NCBI GenBank assembly: GCA_947629875.1
Contig: CANRFK010000004.1
Coordinates: 1 to 28,903, forward strand
Origin: an uncultured Clostridia bacterium
GTDB taxonomy: Bacteria > Bacillota > Clostridia > Christensenellales > Borkfalkiaceae
Reading direction: 5' to 3'
Length of the DNA stretch: 28,903 bases
Shown here: in pieces, positions 12,692-21,298 of the stretch
How the letters are laid out: the number at the start of each line of letters is the position of its first letter
How positions within the stretch are numbered: position 1 is the first letter of the stretch
Position numbers and translations under genes: made by a program
The notes under the pieces: generated by a model
Database searches by the model: none
Told to the model about the DNA's origin: nothing
What the model saw: the letters and a program-made list of their open reading frames with translations, nothing else

Positions 12692-14764
12692 TTGAGTAAG
12701 GCAGCAAAAATAATCATTGCCGCTGTGGTTGCAATCGCATTGGGGGTCGGGGCGTATTTCCTGATCACGACGCTTGAGCGCAACAGCCGCGAACTCAGTT
12801 GGGCGCAGTTTAAGGCGCTCATTGAGGACGAGGTCGCACAAGACTATGCGATGGACGAAGCGGAACCCGAATCCGAAAAGAAGGGCGATTATTACAACAA
12901 TGAGCAGATCGTCTCCTTCAGCGTTGACGGTTACACGCTGACGGGCAGAACGAAGAGCGGCAGAGAGTACTGGGCGTATAGTCCTTGGGGGCAAAACAGC
13001 GCTCCCTTGAAAGAGGTCACCGATGAGTGGGAGAAGCTTCCCGGGGTGACATTTGAAAGCGCCGCCAATCCCAACGCGGGCAACTGGTGGGGCGACTTCA
13101 TCTATATCGCCATCCTCGTCGTCGGCGTCATCGCGTTCTTCCTCATTCTGCGCGCAACGAGCGGCGGTGGCGGGAAGATCATGAACTTCGGAAAGACAAA
13201 GGCGCGCGCCACATCCAACATCAAAGTGCGCTTTTCCGATGTGGCGGGCGCGGAAGAGGAGAAGGAGGAGCTTGCCGAAGTCGTCGAGTTCCTGAAAAAT
13301 CCCAAGAAGTTCGCCAACCTCGGCGCTAAGATCCCCAAGGGGGTGCTCCTCGTGGGGCCTCCCGGAACGGGTAAGACGTTGTTTGCGCGCGCCGTCGCGG
13401 GCGAGGCGGGTGTCCCCTTCTTCTCGGCGAGCGGTTCGGACTTCGTCGAAATGTACGTCGGTGTGGGCGCCTCGCGTGTGCGCGACCTATTCGATTTGGC
13501 CAAACGCAACCAGCCCTGCATCATCTTCATCGATGAGATCGACGCCGTCGGCCGTCAGCGTGGGGCGGGCCTCGGCGGTGGGCACGACGAACGCGAGCAG
13601 ACCCTCAACCAAATCCTCGTCCAGATGGACGGCTTCGAGACCAACGACGGCATCATCGTCATGGCGGCGACCAACCGTGCCGATATCCTCGACAGTGCGT
13701 TGCTCCGCCCGGGGCGGTTTGACCGGCAGATCTACGTGCACCTGCCCGACGTTAAGGGGCGCGAGGCAATTTTGAAGGTGCACGCGCGCAACAAACCGCT
13801 TGCGCCCGACGTCAACTTTAAGGTCATCGCGCGCATGACGAGCGGCTTCTCGGGCGCCGATCTTGCCAACCTCCTCAACGAGGCGGCCATCTTGGCGGCG
13901 CGCAACGGCAAGACCATCATCGGCAACCTCGAGCTCTACGAGGGCATCAACAAGGTCATCATGGGCCCGCAGAAGAAGAGCCGCGTCATCACCGAGGCCG
14001 ACAAGAAGTGCACGGCCTATCACGAGGCGGGGCACGCCATTCTCGCCAAACTTCTGCCCTACTGCGACAACGTGCAGGAGGTCTCCATCATCCCGCGCGG
14101 CATGGCGGCAGGGTATACGCTCACCCGCCCCGACTCCGACGACAACGACATGACTGTTAATAAACTTAACGATTTCATCTGCATGGCGCTGGGCGGCAGG
14201 GTCGCGGAGGAGATCGTCATCCAAGACGTCTCGGCGGGCGCATCCAACGATATCCAGAAGGTCACGCAGATGGCGCGCAAGATGGTCACCGAGTGGGGCA
14301 TGAGCGACCGTCTCGGACCCATCGCCTACGGCAACGACGGCCCCGTGTTCCTTGGCAGAGACTTCGAGCAGCGCAACACCTATTCGGAGGAGACGGCGGG
14401 CATCATCGATGAGGAAGTCAAGGCCATCGTCAGCCGTGCCTACGAGCGCGCACGGGAGCTTTTGAAGGCCAACCGCTCCGTCCTCGACAACATGGCGCGC
14501 GTGCTCGTGGAGCGCGAGACCATCTATACACCCGAAGTGGATATGCTCATGAACGGCAAGGACTACAAGGAAGTGCTCTCCTACATGGAGACGCACGACA
14601 AGGATGTTCCCGATACGCCGTTCGGCGCACAGGCGCAGGCCGCGCAGCCCGTCCTTCCCGCACCCGAAAAGGCGGAGGAGGCGCACGAAACAGAGGCGCA
14701 TGGCGCGGAAGAGCACGGCGGCGAAGCCGATCTTCCCGCAAAGCATGGCGAAGACGACGAATAA
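12692..14764 (+). CDS. ftsH: ATP-dependent zinc metalloprotease FtsH
   Basis: 690 residues, starting at TTG 12692 with AAAAGGAG 7 nt upstream. FtsH is a membrane-anchored hexameric AAA+ protease that degrades misfolded membrane proteins and regulators. Two membrane helices (about 5-26 and 136-154) flank an external domain. The AAA module has Walker A GPPGTGKT (222-229), Walker B FIDEID (279-284) and the second region of homology ATNRADILDSALLRPGRFDR (about 334-353). The zinc site is HEAGH (444-448). The last 70 residues are low-complexity Ala/Glu/His (EAHGAEEHGG), longer than usual. It lies 12 nt before parA, so the protease and segregation genes probably share a transcript, which is uncommon. 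Confidence 0.97.
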   Translation: MSKAAKIIIAAVVAIALGVGAYFLITTLERNSRELSWAQFKALIEDEVAQDYAMDEAEPESEKKGDYYNNEQIVSFSVDGYTLTGRTKSGREYWAYSPWGQNSAPLKEVTDEWEKLPGVTFESAANPNAGNWWGDFIYIAILVVGVIAFFLILRATSGGGGKIMNFGKTKARATSNIKVRFSDVAGAEEEKEELAEVVEFLKNPKKFANLGAKIPKGVLLVGPPGTGKTLFARAVAGEAGVPFFSASGSDFVEMYVGVGASRVRDLFDLAKRNQPCIIFIDEIDAVGRQRGAGLGGGHDEREQTLNQILVQMDGFETNDGIIVMAATNRADILDSALLRPGRFDRQIYVHLPDVKGREAILKVHARNKPLAPDVNFKVIARMTSGFSGADLANLLNEAAILAARNGKTIIGNLELYEGINKVIMGPQKKSRVITEADKKCTAYHEAGHAILAKLLPYCDNVQEVSIIPRGMAAGYTLTRPDSDDNDMTVNKLNDFICMALGGRVAEEIVIQDVSAGASNDIQKVTQMARKMVTEWGMSDRLGPIAYGNDGPVFLGRDFEQRNTYSEETAGIIDEEVKAIVSRAYERARELLKANRSVLDNMARVLVERETIYTPEVDMLMNGKDYKEVLSYMETHDKDVPDTPFGAQAQAAQPVLPAPEKAEEAHETEAHGAEEHGGEADLPAKHGEDDE

Positions 14765-14776
14765 AGGGGCAAAGCT

Positions 14777-15553
14777 ATGGGCAAAACGTATTCCTTTTCC
14801 AACCAAAAGGGCGGCGTGGGGAAGACGACGACCTGCGTCAACATGGCGGCGTACCTCGCCTCCTACGGAAAAAAAGTGCTCCTCGTCGACCTCGATCCGC
14901 AGGGAAATGCCACAACGGGGTTGGGTTTCACCAAGAGCCAACTCAAAAAGTCGATCTACAATGTGCTCATCGAGGAGGAAGAGGTCAAGGACAACATCCT
15001 TCCCACCGAACTCGAAAACCTCGTGCTGCTGCCCGCCAACATCGACCTTGCGGGCGCGGAGGTGGAGCTCGTCTACAAGAAGAGCCGCGAAAAGGTGTTG
15101 AAGGCGGCGCTCGACAAGGTGAAGGCGCAGTACGACTTCATCTTCATCGACTGCCCGCCCTCGCTGGGGCTTCTCACCATCAATGCGCTCGCCGCGGCGG
15201 ACAGCGCCATCATCCCCATCCAGAGCGAATATTACGCGCTCGAGGGGCTTTCGCAGCTCATGAATACCATCTCGCTCGTGCGGCAACACCTCAACGGCAA
15301 GCTGCAGGTGGAGGGCGTCGTGCTCACGATGTACGACGGGCGCTCCACCATCTCCAAGCAGATCGCGGCGGAGATCAGAAAATATTTCACGAAAAAGCTG
15401 TATGAGATCGTCATCCCGCGCAACATCCGCCTTTCGGAGGCGCCCAGCCACGGCAAACCCATTCTTTTGCACGATCCGAAGTGCGCGGGCGCGCGGGCAT
15501 ACAATGCACTCACAGAAGAATTTTTGAAAAAAACCGAGAGAAAAGGAGAATAA
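14777..15553 (+). CDS. parA: Chromosome partitioning ATPase ParA (Soj)
   Basis: 258 residues. A ParA-type ATPase that moves ParB-parS complexes on the nucleoid and in Bacillus also tunes DnaA. The deviant Walker A KGGVGKTT (residues 11-18) carries the signature lysine, followed by VLLVDLDPQGNATTGLG and a Walker B-like FIFIDCPPSLG. The C-terminal IPRNIRLSEAPSHGKPI is diagnostic for the Soj group. Start ATG 14777 follows AAAGGGGCAAAG. parB begins 3 nt after its stop. Confidence 0.96.
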   Translation: MGKTYSFSNQKGGVGKTTTCVNMAAYLASYGKKVLLVDLDPQGNATTGLGFTKSQLKKSIYNVLIEEEEVKDNILPTELENLVLLPANIDLAGAEVELVYKKSREKVLKAALDKVKAQYDFIFIDCPPSLGLLTINALAAADSAIIPIQSEYYALEGLSQLMNTISLVRQHLNGKLQVEGVVLTMYDGRSTISKQIAAEIRKYFTKKLYEIVIPRNIRLSEAPSHGKPILLHDPKCAGARAYNALTEEFLKKTERKGE

Positions 15554-15556
15554 ACG

Positions 15557-16447
15557 ATGGTGAAAGGACTTGGGAGAGGGCTCTCCGCGCTGTTCAGCGA
15601 TACGGAAGAGGCCTACGAAAACGCACAGGCGGACGGGGATAGGCGCCCCGCCGCGGAGGTTTCGCTCGAGGATATCTATCCCAATCCCGATCAGCCCCGC
15701 AAGGCGTTCGACGAAAATGCGATGAACGACCTCGCCAATTCGATCCGGGAACACGGCGTTATCAGCCCCATCGTGGTCAACCGCGAGGCGGGCGGCAAAT
15801 ACATGATCATCGCGGGCGAGAGAAGATACCGCGCCGCGAAGATGGCGGGGCTCACCACGGTGCCCGCCATCATCAGGGAGTACACCGAGAAGGAAATTCA
15901 GGAGATCTCTCTCATCGAGAACTTGCAGCGCGAGGATCTCAACCCCATCGAAGCCGCATACGGCATGAAAAAGCTGATGGAGGAGTACAAACTCACGCAG
16001 GAAGTTTTGGCCGAACGGCTGGGGAAATCCCGCCCCGCGATCGCCAACACGCTGCGGCTTCTGACGCTCGCCGACGAGGTCATCGCCCTCGTGCGCGAAG
16101 GCAAGCTCTCGGCGGGGCACGCGCGCACCCTCGTGCCCGTGCCCAAGGAGGAGCAGGCCGCGCTCGCCGCAGAATGCGTGAAGGAGGGGTGGTCTGTGCG
16201 CGAGGCGGAGCGCGCCGTCAAACAGCACCTTAACCCGCCCGAAGTGCTCGCCCGCGAGAAGGCGCAGAAAAACACCCTCGCCAACGTGGAATTGAAACGC
16301 CTCGTCGAACGCCTCCGCGAGACGCTGAAAACCAAGGTCTCGCTCATCGGCACCGACAAGAAGGGCAGGATTTACATCGACTACTACACGCGCGACGATC
16401 TCGACCGCATCTCCGAGATCCTCGACATCTTGGATAGAATGAAATAA
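15557..16447 (+). CDS. parB: Chromosome partitioning protein ParB (Spo0J)
   Basis: 296 residues. ParB loads on parS as a CTP-dependent clamp and recruits condensin. The start KGLGRGLSALFSD, the nucleotide-binding motifs GERRYRAAKMAG and ENLQREDLNPIEAA, and the parS-reading helix-turn-helix LTQEVLAERLGKSRPAIANT are clear. The C-terminal dimer region ends IYIDYYTRDDLDRISEILDIL. Its ribosome site (AAAGGAG) lies at the end of parA, so the two are co-translated. Cognate parS sites are about 3 kb upstream in front of ftsH. Confidence 0.96.
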   Translation: MVKGLGRGLSALFSDTEEAYENAQADGDRRPAAEVSLEDIYPNPDQPRKAFDENAMNDLANSIREHGVISPIVVNREAGGKYMIIAGERRYRAAKMAGLTTVPAIIREYTEKEIQEISLIENLQREDLNPIEAAYGMKKLMEEYKLTQEVLAERLGKSRPAIANTLRLLTLADEVIALVREGKLSAGHARTLVPVPKEEQAALAAECVKEGWSVREAERAVKQHLNPPEVLAREKAQKNTLANVELKRLVERLRETLKTKVSLIGTDKKGRIYIDYYTRDDLDRISEILDILDRMK

Positions 16448-16453
16448 TCGCGG

Positions 16454-16480
16454 AAAACGCACAACGGTTTGGCGTTTTTT
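16454..16480 (+). terminator. Weak terminator after parB
   Basis: AAAACGC (16454-16460) pairs with GCGTTTT (16472-16478) ahead of a T run ending at 16480. The stem is AT-rich, so read-through is likely. Confidence 0.4.
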
Positions 16481-16523
16481 GCAAAAAGTGAGGGAAATCC
16501 GCGGAAAAATCCGCGCACAGAAC

Positions 16524-17951
16524 ATGTTGGAATTTCATTCATTGTGCAAGGAGGAGATCGGGCGCTTGCAGCCGTGGTTCTCCGTCCAGCGCACGCATAT
16601 CGGCGACTATTCTTTGGGCTATCAATTTATGTGGCATCGCATGGTCGCCCCCGATTACGCTCTTTTCGGCGACAGCCTCATTTTGAAGGAAGTCTACGCC
16701 GGAAAGACGTATTTTTATTACCCCATCTCGCGTTTTTGCGATGAAGAGCAGGAGGCGGCCGCGCTCACGGAGATCGAGCGGTACTGCCGCGATCGCGATC
16801 TGCGCCTCCATTACACCAATATCCCGCGCGAAAAACTCCCCGCGCTGCTCGCCCGCTATGGGCGGGATGTCTCCATAACGAACAGCCGCCGCTGGCGCGA
16901 CTATCTCTACCGTGCGGAGGATTTTTGCACGTATGGGGGTGGAAAATACGCGGGACAGCGCAACCATGTCAACAAATTCCGCAAGCTCTATCCCGACCAA
17001 AAGTTTCGCGTTCTGACGGAGGCCGACCTTCCCGCCATTGAAAATTTTCTGCATGAATACGAGGCCGTCCAGCGCGGCAAGCACGAGTATCTTGCAGACG
17101 AGGAGATGAAGGAGGTCTACGAGCTCCTTCCGCACGTATGGGAACTTGGCTTTGTATGCGGCGGGCTGGAGACGGGCGGCAAGCTCGTCGCGTTCTCGGC
17201 GGGCGAACGGTGCGGCGACATGCTCGTCGTGCACGTGGAGAAGGCACTCCGCGGCTATGAGGGAGCATATCCCGCCGTCGCACAGGAATTTGCGCGCGCC
17301 TTCTGCACGGAGGGGATCGCCTACCTCAACCGCATGGACGATGCGGGCGACGCGGGTCTGCGCAAGTCCAAGCTCCAATACCGCCCCGCGGAGCTCGTCG
17401 ATAAGTACAATTTATCCCCCAAGCGCGCCATCGACCGTCTCTCCCGTCCCCCCGAACTCACGACGGAGAGGCTCACGATCGCGGAGCTCTCCGACGCCGA
17501 CACGGCGGCCTACGCGCGGCTCGCCTCCGATGTGGAGCGCAACCGTTGGTGGGGGTACGACTGGCGGAGCGGTTACACGGGCACCGAACCCCCGCAGGAC
17601 GGCTATTACATAATGTGCGCGCGCGAGGACTTCAAGGAGAAGTGTGAAATGCCGCTCGGCGTTTATGCGGAGGGACGGCTCGTGGGTGAGGTCGTCCTGC
17701 ACCGCTTCGGGTATCGCGACGAGGCGGAAGTGGGCGTGCGGCTTCTTCCCGGGGAGGAGGGCAAGGGGTACGCGCGGGAGGCCGTGCGCGCCGTCGCCGG
17801 GTACGCTTTCCTCAAACTCGATCTCGAGGTTCTCGAGAGCAAGTGCTACCGCGAAAACGCCCGTTCGCATAAAATGCTGCTCGCCGCGGGATTTTTGCCG
17901 TGCGGGGAGGACGAAACTTTCTATTATTTCCGCCTCACGCCCTCCATGTAG
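16524..17951 (+). CDS. DUF2156 (LPG-synthase-like) - GNAT acetyltransferase fusion
   Basis: 475 residues from ATG 16524. The first ~300 residues are a DUF2156 domain, itself a double acyltransferase fold related to the catalytic part of lysyl-phosphatidylglycerol synthases: MLEFHSLCKEEIGRLQPWF, KYAGQRNHVNKFRKLYP, then NRMDDAGDAGLRKSKLQYRP. From about 313 a RimJ/RimL-type GNAT domain begins (LTTERLTIAELSDAD). Its acetyl-CoA loop is in LLPGEEGKGYAREAVRAVAG, and it ends NARSHKMLLAAGFLPCGEDE. An in-frame TTG at 16479 would add 15 residues, but the homology starts at MLEF; neither start has a good ribosome site. It follows parB by 76 nt and ends at a strong terminator. It probably transfers acyl or aminoacyl groups; the substrate is unknown. 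Confidence 0.85.
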   Translation: MLEFHSLCKEEIGRLQPWFSVQRTHIGDYSLGYQFMWHRMVAPDYALFGDSLILKEVYAGKTYFYYPISRFCDEEQEAAALTEIERYCRDRDLRLHYTNIPREKLPALLARYGRDVSITNSRRWRDYLYRAEDFCTYGGGKYAGQRNHVNKFRKLYPDQKFRVLTEADLPAIENFLHEYEAVQRGKHEYLADEEMKEVYELLPHVWELGFVCGGLETGGKLVAFSAGERCGDMLVVHVEKALRGYEGAYPAVAQEFARAFCTEGIAYLNRMDDAGDAGLRKSKLQYRPAELVDKYNLSPKRAIDRLSRPPELTTERLTIAELSDADTAAYARLASDVERNRWWGYDWRSGYTGTEPPQDGYYIMCAREDFKEKCEMPLGVYAEGRLVGEVVLHRFGYRDEAEVGVRLLPGEEGKGYAREAVRAVAGYAFLKLDLEVLESKCYRENARSHKMLLAAGFLPCGEDETFYYFRLTPSM

Positions 17952-17959
17952 AGGCATTT

Positions 17960-17998
17960 CCGCCCCCATCCGCAATATTTTGCGGCGGGCGGTTTTTT
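17960..17998 (+). terminator. Terminator of the DUF2156-GNAT gene
   Basis: CCGCCC/GGGCGG (17960-17965, 17987-17992) outside and CCGCAA/TTGCGG (17970-17975, 17980-17985) inside, then six T (17993-17998). Confidence 0.85.
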
Positions 17999-18120
17999 CG
18001 TTCACAAAATATAGTATTTATAGGGCGATTTCGTCGGAAAAGCCGTCGCTTTTTTGGTGAAAATGCCCAAAAAACGCGAAAAAAAAGTAAGATTTTCACA
18101 AAAAAATTTTCCCAATCCCA

Positions 18121-18149
18121 TTGACAAAGCATGTTCCGTGTGTTAGAAT
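18121..18149 (+). promoter_or_regulatory. Consensus promoter of the sugar-uptake operon
   Basis: TTGACA (18121-18126), 17-nt spacer, TAGAAT (18144-18149). Start near 18156 gives a leader of about 240 nt before the binding-protein gene. The stretch 17999-18120 is AT-rich and I see no gene in it. Confidence 0.8.
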
Positions 18150-18165
18150 AATGGCAGTACATGTA

Positions 18166-18317
18166 ATGACGATGGGGGAAAAGTCATGAAAAAGAGGTGC
18201 GTCCTGTAATTATTTACGCTTTTGCCGGGAAATCGGCGGCGTAGATGGTTTGTGGACGTGCCTCTTTTTATTTGGCAACTTTCCCTCGGAGGAATTCCGG
18301 CGGTGAGTTGCCTTTTT
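18166..18317 (+). promoter_or_regulatory. Structured mRNA leader with two terminator-like hairpins (candidate attenuator or riboswitch)
   Basis: Stem 1: ATGAC (18166-18170) with GTCAT (18183-18187). Stem 2: 18189-18204 pairs over 16 positions with 18254-18269, two of them G-U pairs, and ends in five T. Inside it TACGC/GCGTA (18215-18219, 18239-18243) and GCCG/CGGC (18224-18227, 18234-18237) form a sub-hairpin. Stem 3: GGCAACT (18274-18280) with AGTTGCC (18306-18312), then five T. Both stems 2 and 3 could stop transcription before the gene at 18395. The G-U pairs point to selection on the RNA. No known riboswitch class or T-box motif is recognised. It could instead be a separate small RNA. Confidence 0.65.
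18186..18209 (+). CDS. Possible leader peptide MKKRCVL
   Basis: ATG 18186 to TAA 18207-18209 encodes seven residues, MKKRCVL. A GGGGGA (18174-18179) lies about 7 nt upstream as a possible ribosome site. Codons 2 to 7 overlap the left arm of the large leader stem, so a translating ribosome would open that terminator-like hairpin, as in classical attenuators. Very short; no independent coding evidence. Confidence 0.35.
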   Translation: MKKRCVL

Positions 18318-18394
18318 GCGTACATTTTCCCCCAATTTGTGCCAAAAGCTCCCCCCGTCCGTGTACGAAATTCTTTATAAAAGAGGTAAGAGGA

Positions 18395-21220
18395 ATGAAG
18401 AAACGCAAAGCACTCAAAAGCGCTGTGCTCGTCGGTCTTTCCGCAGTCCTCGTAGGCGGCATCGCCATGGCGGCGGCCGGCTGCGGCGGCGGCAGAAATG
18501 CAAACGAGATCACTGTCAGCATGTTCTCGTCCACCGCCGACAAGGCGACGAACCAGAAAATCGCCGATGAATGGGCAGCGGAGTACAACGAGAAGAACGG
18601 CACGGAGTACACCGTAAAGATCTCCAACCAAACGGACAAGGCGGTTTATTTCAATAAGTTGTCCGATAACTTTGCCAAGGGAACCATTGGCGAAGTCATG
18701 TATCTTGCACCCAGCAACGTGAAGCTTTTCGCGCTTTCCGGCCGCGTGGTCGATCTTACACAATTTATTGTGGATGACGATGAGCTCGTCGAGAACATTC
18801 AAGACGTGTGGCCCAATGCGGTCTCCTATTACGGGCTTGATACCAAAAAGAACGCCTTCTCGGGCGACACCTACACAATGGGTCAGAACATCTCTTATAA
18901 AGCGGATGGCGCAGAGGGAAAAGGCTTCTACACGGATAACAACGAGAAGGTCGGCCTCTACGGGCTTCCCAAGGACTATTCCAACTTCTCCATGGGTTAC
19001 AACCGCGTGTATTTCACCGACGCGATGAAGAAGGCTTACACGACGACCTTGGTCAATGCCGAGCGTTCCGTTTGGGCAGGTAAAGGCAACACGAGTTCCA
19101 ACAGTACCGGTACGCAGACGGAAACCGGAGACAAAAAAAATCTGAAATACGATGCTTCCACCGGGGCGGCTTCGGGCGGCTCGAATTATGTCATTACCTA
19201 TGCTGTGGACGGTGAGTACACCAACCCCTATAATAACAACGAAAAGATCACGTTCAAAGCAGGCGATCCGGCACGCATCATCAACCCCGGCATCCCCGTC
19301 AACATCAAGCCGTTCAACTTCTATATGTGGAAGGATTACAATACCGCGCGCACCGCGGGCGATCCCATCGCAAACCTTGTGGACTGGGCGACGAAAGGCA
19401 GGGGCTACACCGTCACCATCCCCGGCTTCCCCGATGAGACGTTTGAGATGCCCGAAAGCGTTCAGAAGGATCCGAATGCGCCCTACGATACATCAATGGG
19501 ACACATCACGTATACCTATGCCGAGTACGGCGCGCTTCTTTGGTCGCTCACCTACTACCTCAACACCTTCGCGTGGGATAACAATCAAGATCCCACGGCT
19601 ACGACTGCAAGCAAACCCGGCCAAGGCGGGGTTCTCGATTCGGAGGGCAACTTCCGTACGGTGTACGGCGGCGAGCAGTACGAGGGCGGCGAGCAGGACG
19701 GCTTCCAGCTCTATGTGCTCCCTTGGCTCTACTCCAACGATGCCAACCTCATCGATAGTACCAACAAACTTTGCACCGACAATAGAGAGATCAGCGGAAC
19801 CAGCATTCTCGACTCCGCGAAGATCAACGTCACCGATAAGACAAAGTGGGCGGAATATGCAGGCACCGCCTTTGATACGGTGAAGAAGCTCCGTTTGAGC
19901 GGCGAGTATGAGGATGTCGAAGTGCAGTACGGTCTCAACAGCCAGCGGTTCATCGAGACCTACGCTGCCTTCCTCGCCATCGGCTCCGACTGGAACGGCA
20001 ACCCCAACGATACCGCCGCTTCGCAGACGGAAGGCTCCGGCTGGTTGTACTTCCGTGAGGGCCGCTCCATCTTCTACGGCGCGGGCACGTGGGATTCCGC
20101 CGTCCGCAACGAGGAGGATAAGGAAAACGTCGATCTCGGGCAGATGCCCGCTCCCGTCGCCGAGAGGTACGCGCTCTATTCGTACATCAAGGATGCCAAC
20201 TACAACATGACGCTCTATTCCAATACGGACAACGATATGGACGGCAAGGATGGAGAGATCCAAAGCACCAGACCCACGCCTACCAAAGTTTACGAACAGA
20301 AAGATATCATCGCCAACCAGGTCTGCCGCCAGGATAAGTGGGGCGCCCGTATGGACTCCGTCGGCTATGCCGTCACGAGCATGTCTTTGCAAGATGGCAA
20401 GCCCACCGAAAAAACCAAGGCGGCCGCCTCCCTCTGCGCCGCGCTCACCATCTCCGAGAAGCCGCAGATCTCCCTCACCTACGGCGGTGCGCAGCTTCCC
20501 AACTTCCGTTCCCAGTGCGAAGATCTTCTCAACTATCAGGAAGAAGATCATGCCGACGGCGCCTTCAAGGATATGATCACCCCCGAAGGCAGCGCTACCG
20601 TTAAGAATACATCCGAAAATCCCACCGCCGGAACCGCTCTTTGGGATGCGTACTATGCAATTGCGAAGAAGATGGGCGATGCGGCTGCCAAGAACGACGG
20701 CAGAACGGTTGCCGAGTTCCTTGCGGGTGAAAATGTAAACGGTCAGCCCGTGAATTACGATACCGACTTTGCGAATACCCATCTCAATGATTCCGAGTTC
20801 GCCCGTGCCGATACGACGGCGAAGTCCCGTTATAGCTTTGCGATGAAGGTCTTGCGCATGGTCGCCTTCCGTAAGAGCGATTTTGATCTCCTCATCAGAA
20901 TGCAGTACGGCCTCAACGCCGTCCGCGATTCCTCGATGTACACCTACAACGATGATTGGCTCGATTCTCACGATGCGCGCGCCAAGACGGATAACAATCT
21001 CTGCTACTACCGTGCCCGTGATATTAAGAACGGCAATAGCAGCTTCACCCTTGATCAAGAAACGTACTTGAAGCGCAACACGCAGGACGGCTACAGCGGC
21101 AAGCAGTTCCTTACGCCGTTCGTATGGTGCATGACGCAGGCGAAGGAGGCGCAGGAACTCCTCGACGATGCGTTCGATCAGGAGAAGAGCGGTCTTATTC
21201 AGGCGGGCATCTTGGCTTAA
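18395..21220 (+). CDS. Very large extracellular sugar-binding lipoprotein (ABC importer)
   Basis: 941 residues from ATG 18395 (AGAGGTAAGAGG upstream); the frame stays open back to 18245, but the signal peptide fixes the start. The N-terminus KKRKALKSAVLVGLSAVLVGGIAMAAAGC has a lipobox, so Cys30 is lipidated and the protein sits outside the membrane. EITVSMFSSTADKATNQKIADEWAAEYNEKNG and later SGRVVDLTQFIVDDDELVENI are typical of carbohydrate solute-binding proteins. It is about twice the usual 400-550 residues, with long Asn/Asp/Thr-rich stretches (about 215-330), suggesting large inserts or extra domains. The two permease genes follow. The nearby GH43 arabinanases suggest arabino-oligosaccharides as ligand; this is inference. 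Confidence 0.9.
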   Translation: MKKRKALKSAVLVGLSAVLVGGIAMAAAGCGGGRNANEITVSMFSSTADKATNQKIADEWAAEYNEKNGTEYTVKISNQTDKAVYFNKLSDNFAKGTIGEVMYLAPSNVKLFALSGRVVDLTQFIVDDDELVENIQDVWPNAVSYYGLDTKKNAFSGDTYTMGQNISYKADGAEGKGFYTDNNEKVGLYGLPKDYSNFSMGYNRVYFTDAMKKAYTTTLVNAERSVWAGKGNTSSNSTGTQTETGDKKNLKYDASTGAASGGSNYVITYAVDGEYTNPYNNNEKITFKAGDPARIINPGIPVNIKPFNFYMWKDYNTARTAGDPIANLVDWATKGRGYTVTIPGFPDETFEMPESVQKDPNAPYDTSMGHITYTYAEYGALLWSLTYYLNTFAWDNNQDPTATTASKPGQGGVLDSEGNFRTVYGGEQYEGGEQDGFQLYVLPWLYSNDANLIDSTNKLCTDNREISGTSILDSAKINVTDKTKWAEYAGTAFDTVKKLRLSGEYEDVEVQYGLNSQRFIETYAAFLAIGSDWNGNPNDTAASQTEGSGWLYFREGRSIFYGAGTWDSAVRNEEDKENVDLGQMPAPVAERYALYSYIKDANYNMTLYSNTDNDMDGKDGEIQSTRPTPTKVYEQKDIIANQVCRQDKWGARMDSVGYAVTSMSLQDGKPTEKTKAAASLCAALTISEKPQISLTYGGAQLPNFRSQCEDLLNYQEEDHADGAFKDMITPEGSATVKNTSENPTAGTALWDAYYAIAKKMGDAAAKNDGRTVAEFLAGENVNGQPVNYDTDFANTHLNDSEFARADTTAKSRYSFAMKVLRMVAFRKSDFDLLIRMQYGLNAVRDSSMYTYNDDWLDSHDARAKTDNNLCYYRARDIKNGNSSFTLDQETYLKRNTQDGYSGKQFLTPFVWCMTQAKEAQELLDDAFDQEKSGLIQAGILA

Positions 21221-21234
21221 AAGTTCGGGCGGTT

Positions 21235-21260
21235 CGCATATCCCGGAAACGGGATATGCG
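21235..21260 (+). promoter_or_regulatory. Perfect 11-bp hairpin with GAAA loop between binding protein and permease
   Basis: CGCATATCCCG (21235-21245), loop GAAA, CGGGATATGCG (21250-21260), with no T run. This kind of stem commonly protects the upstream mRNA from 3' decay, making more binding protein than permease. Confidence 0.75.
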
Positions 21261-21298
21261 AGAGCCTCTTTGAAAAATAAAAACAAGGAGGAAATCAA

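Noticed and set aside
13487..16525. 1,012-codon open frame on the minus strand
   Set aside because: It is the antisense of ftsH, parA and parB, whose products are unmistakable. Long antisense frames arise from the GC-rich third positions.
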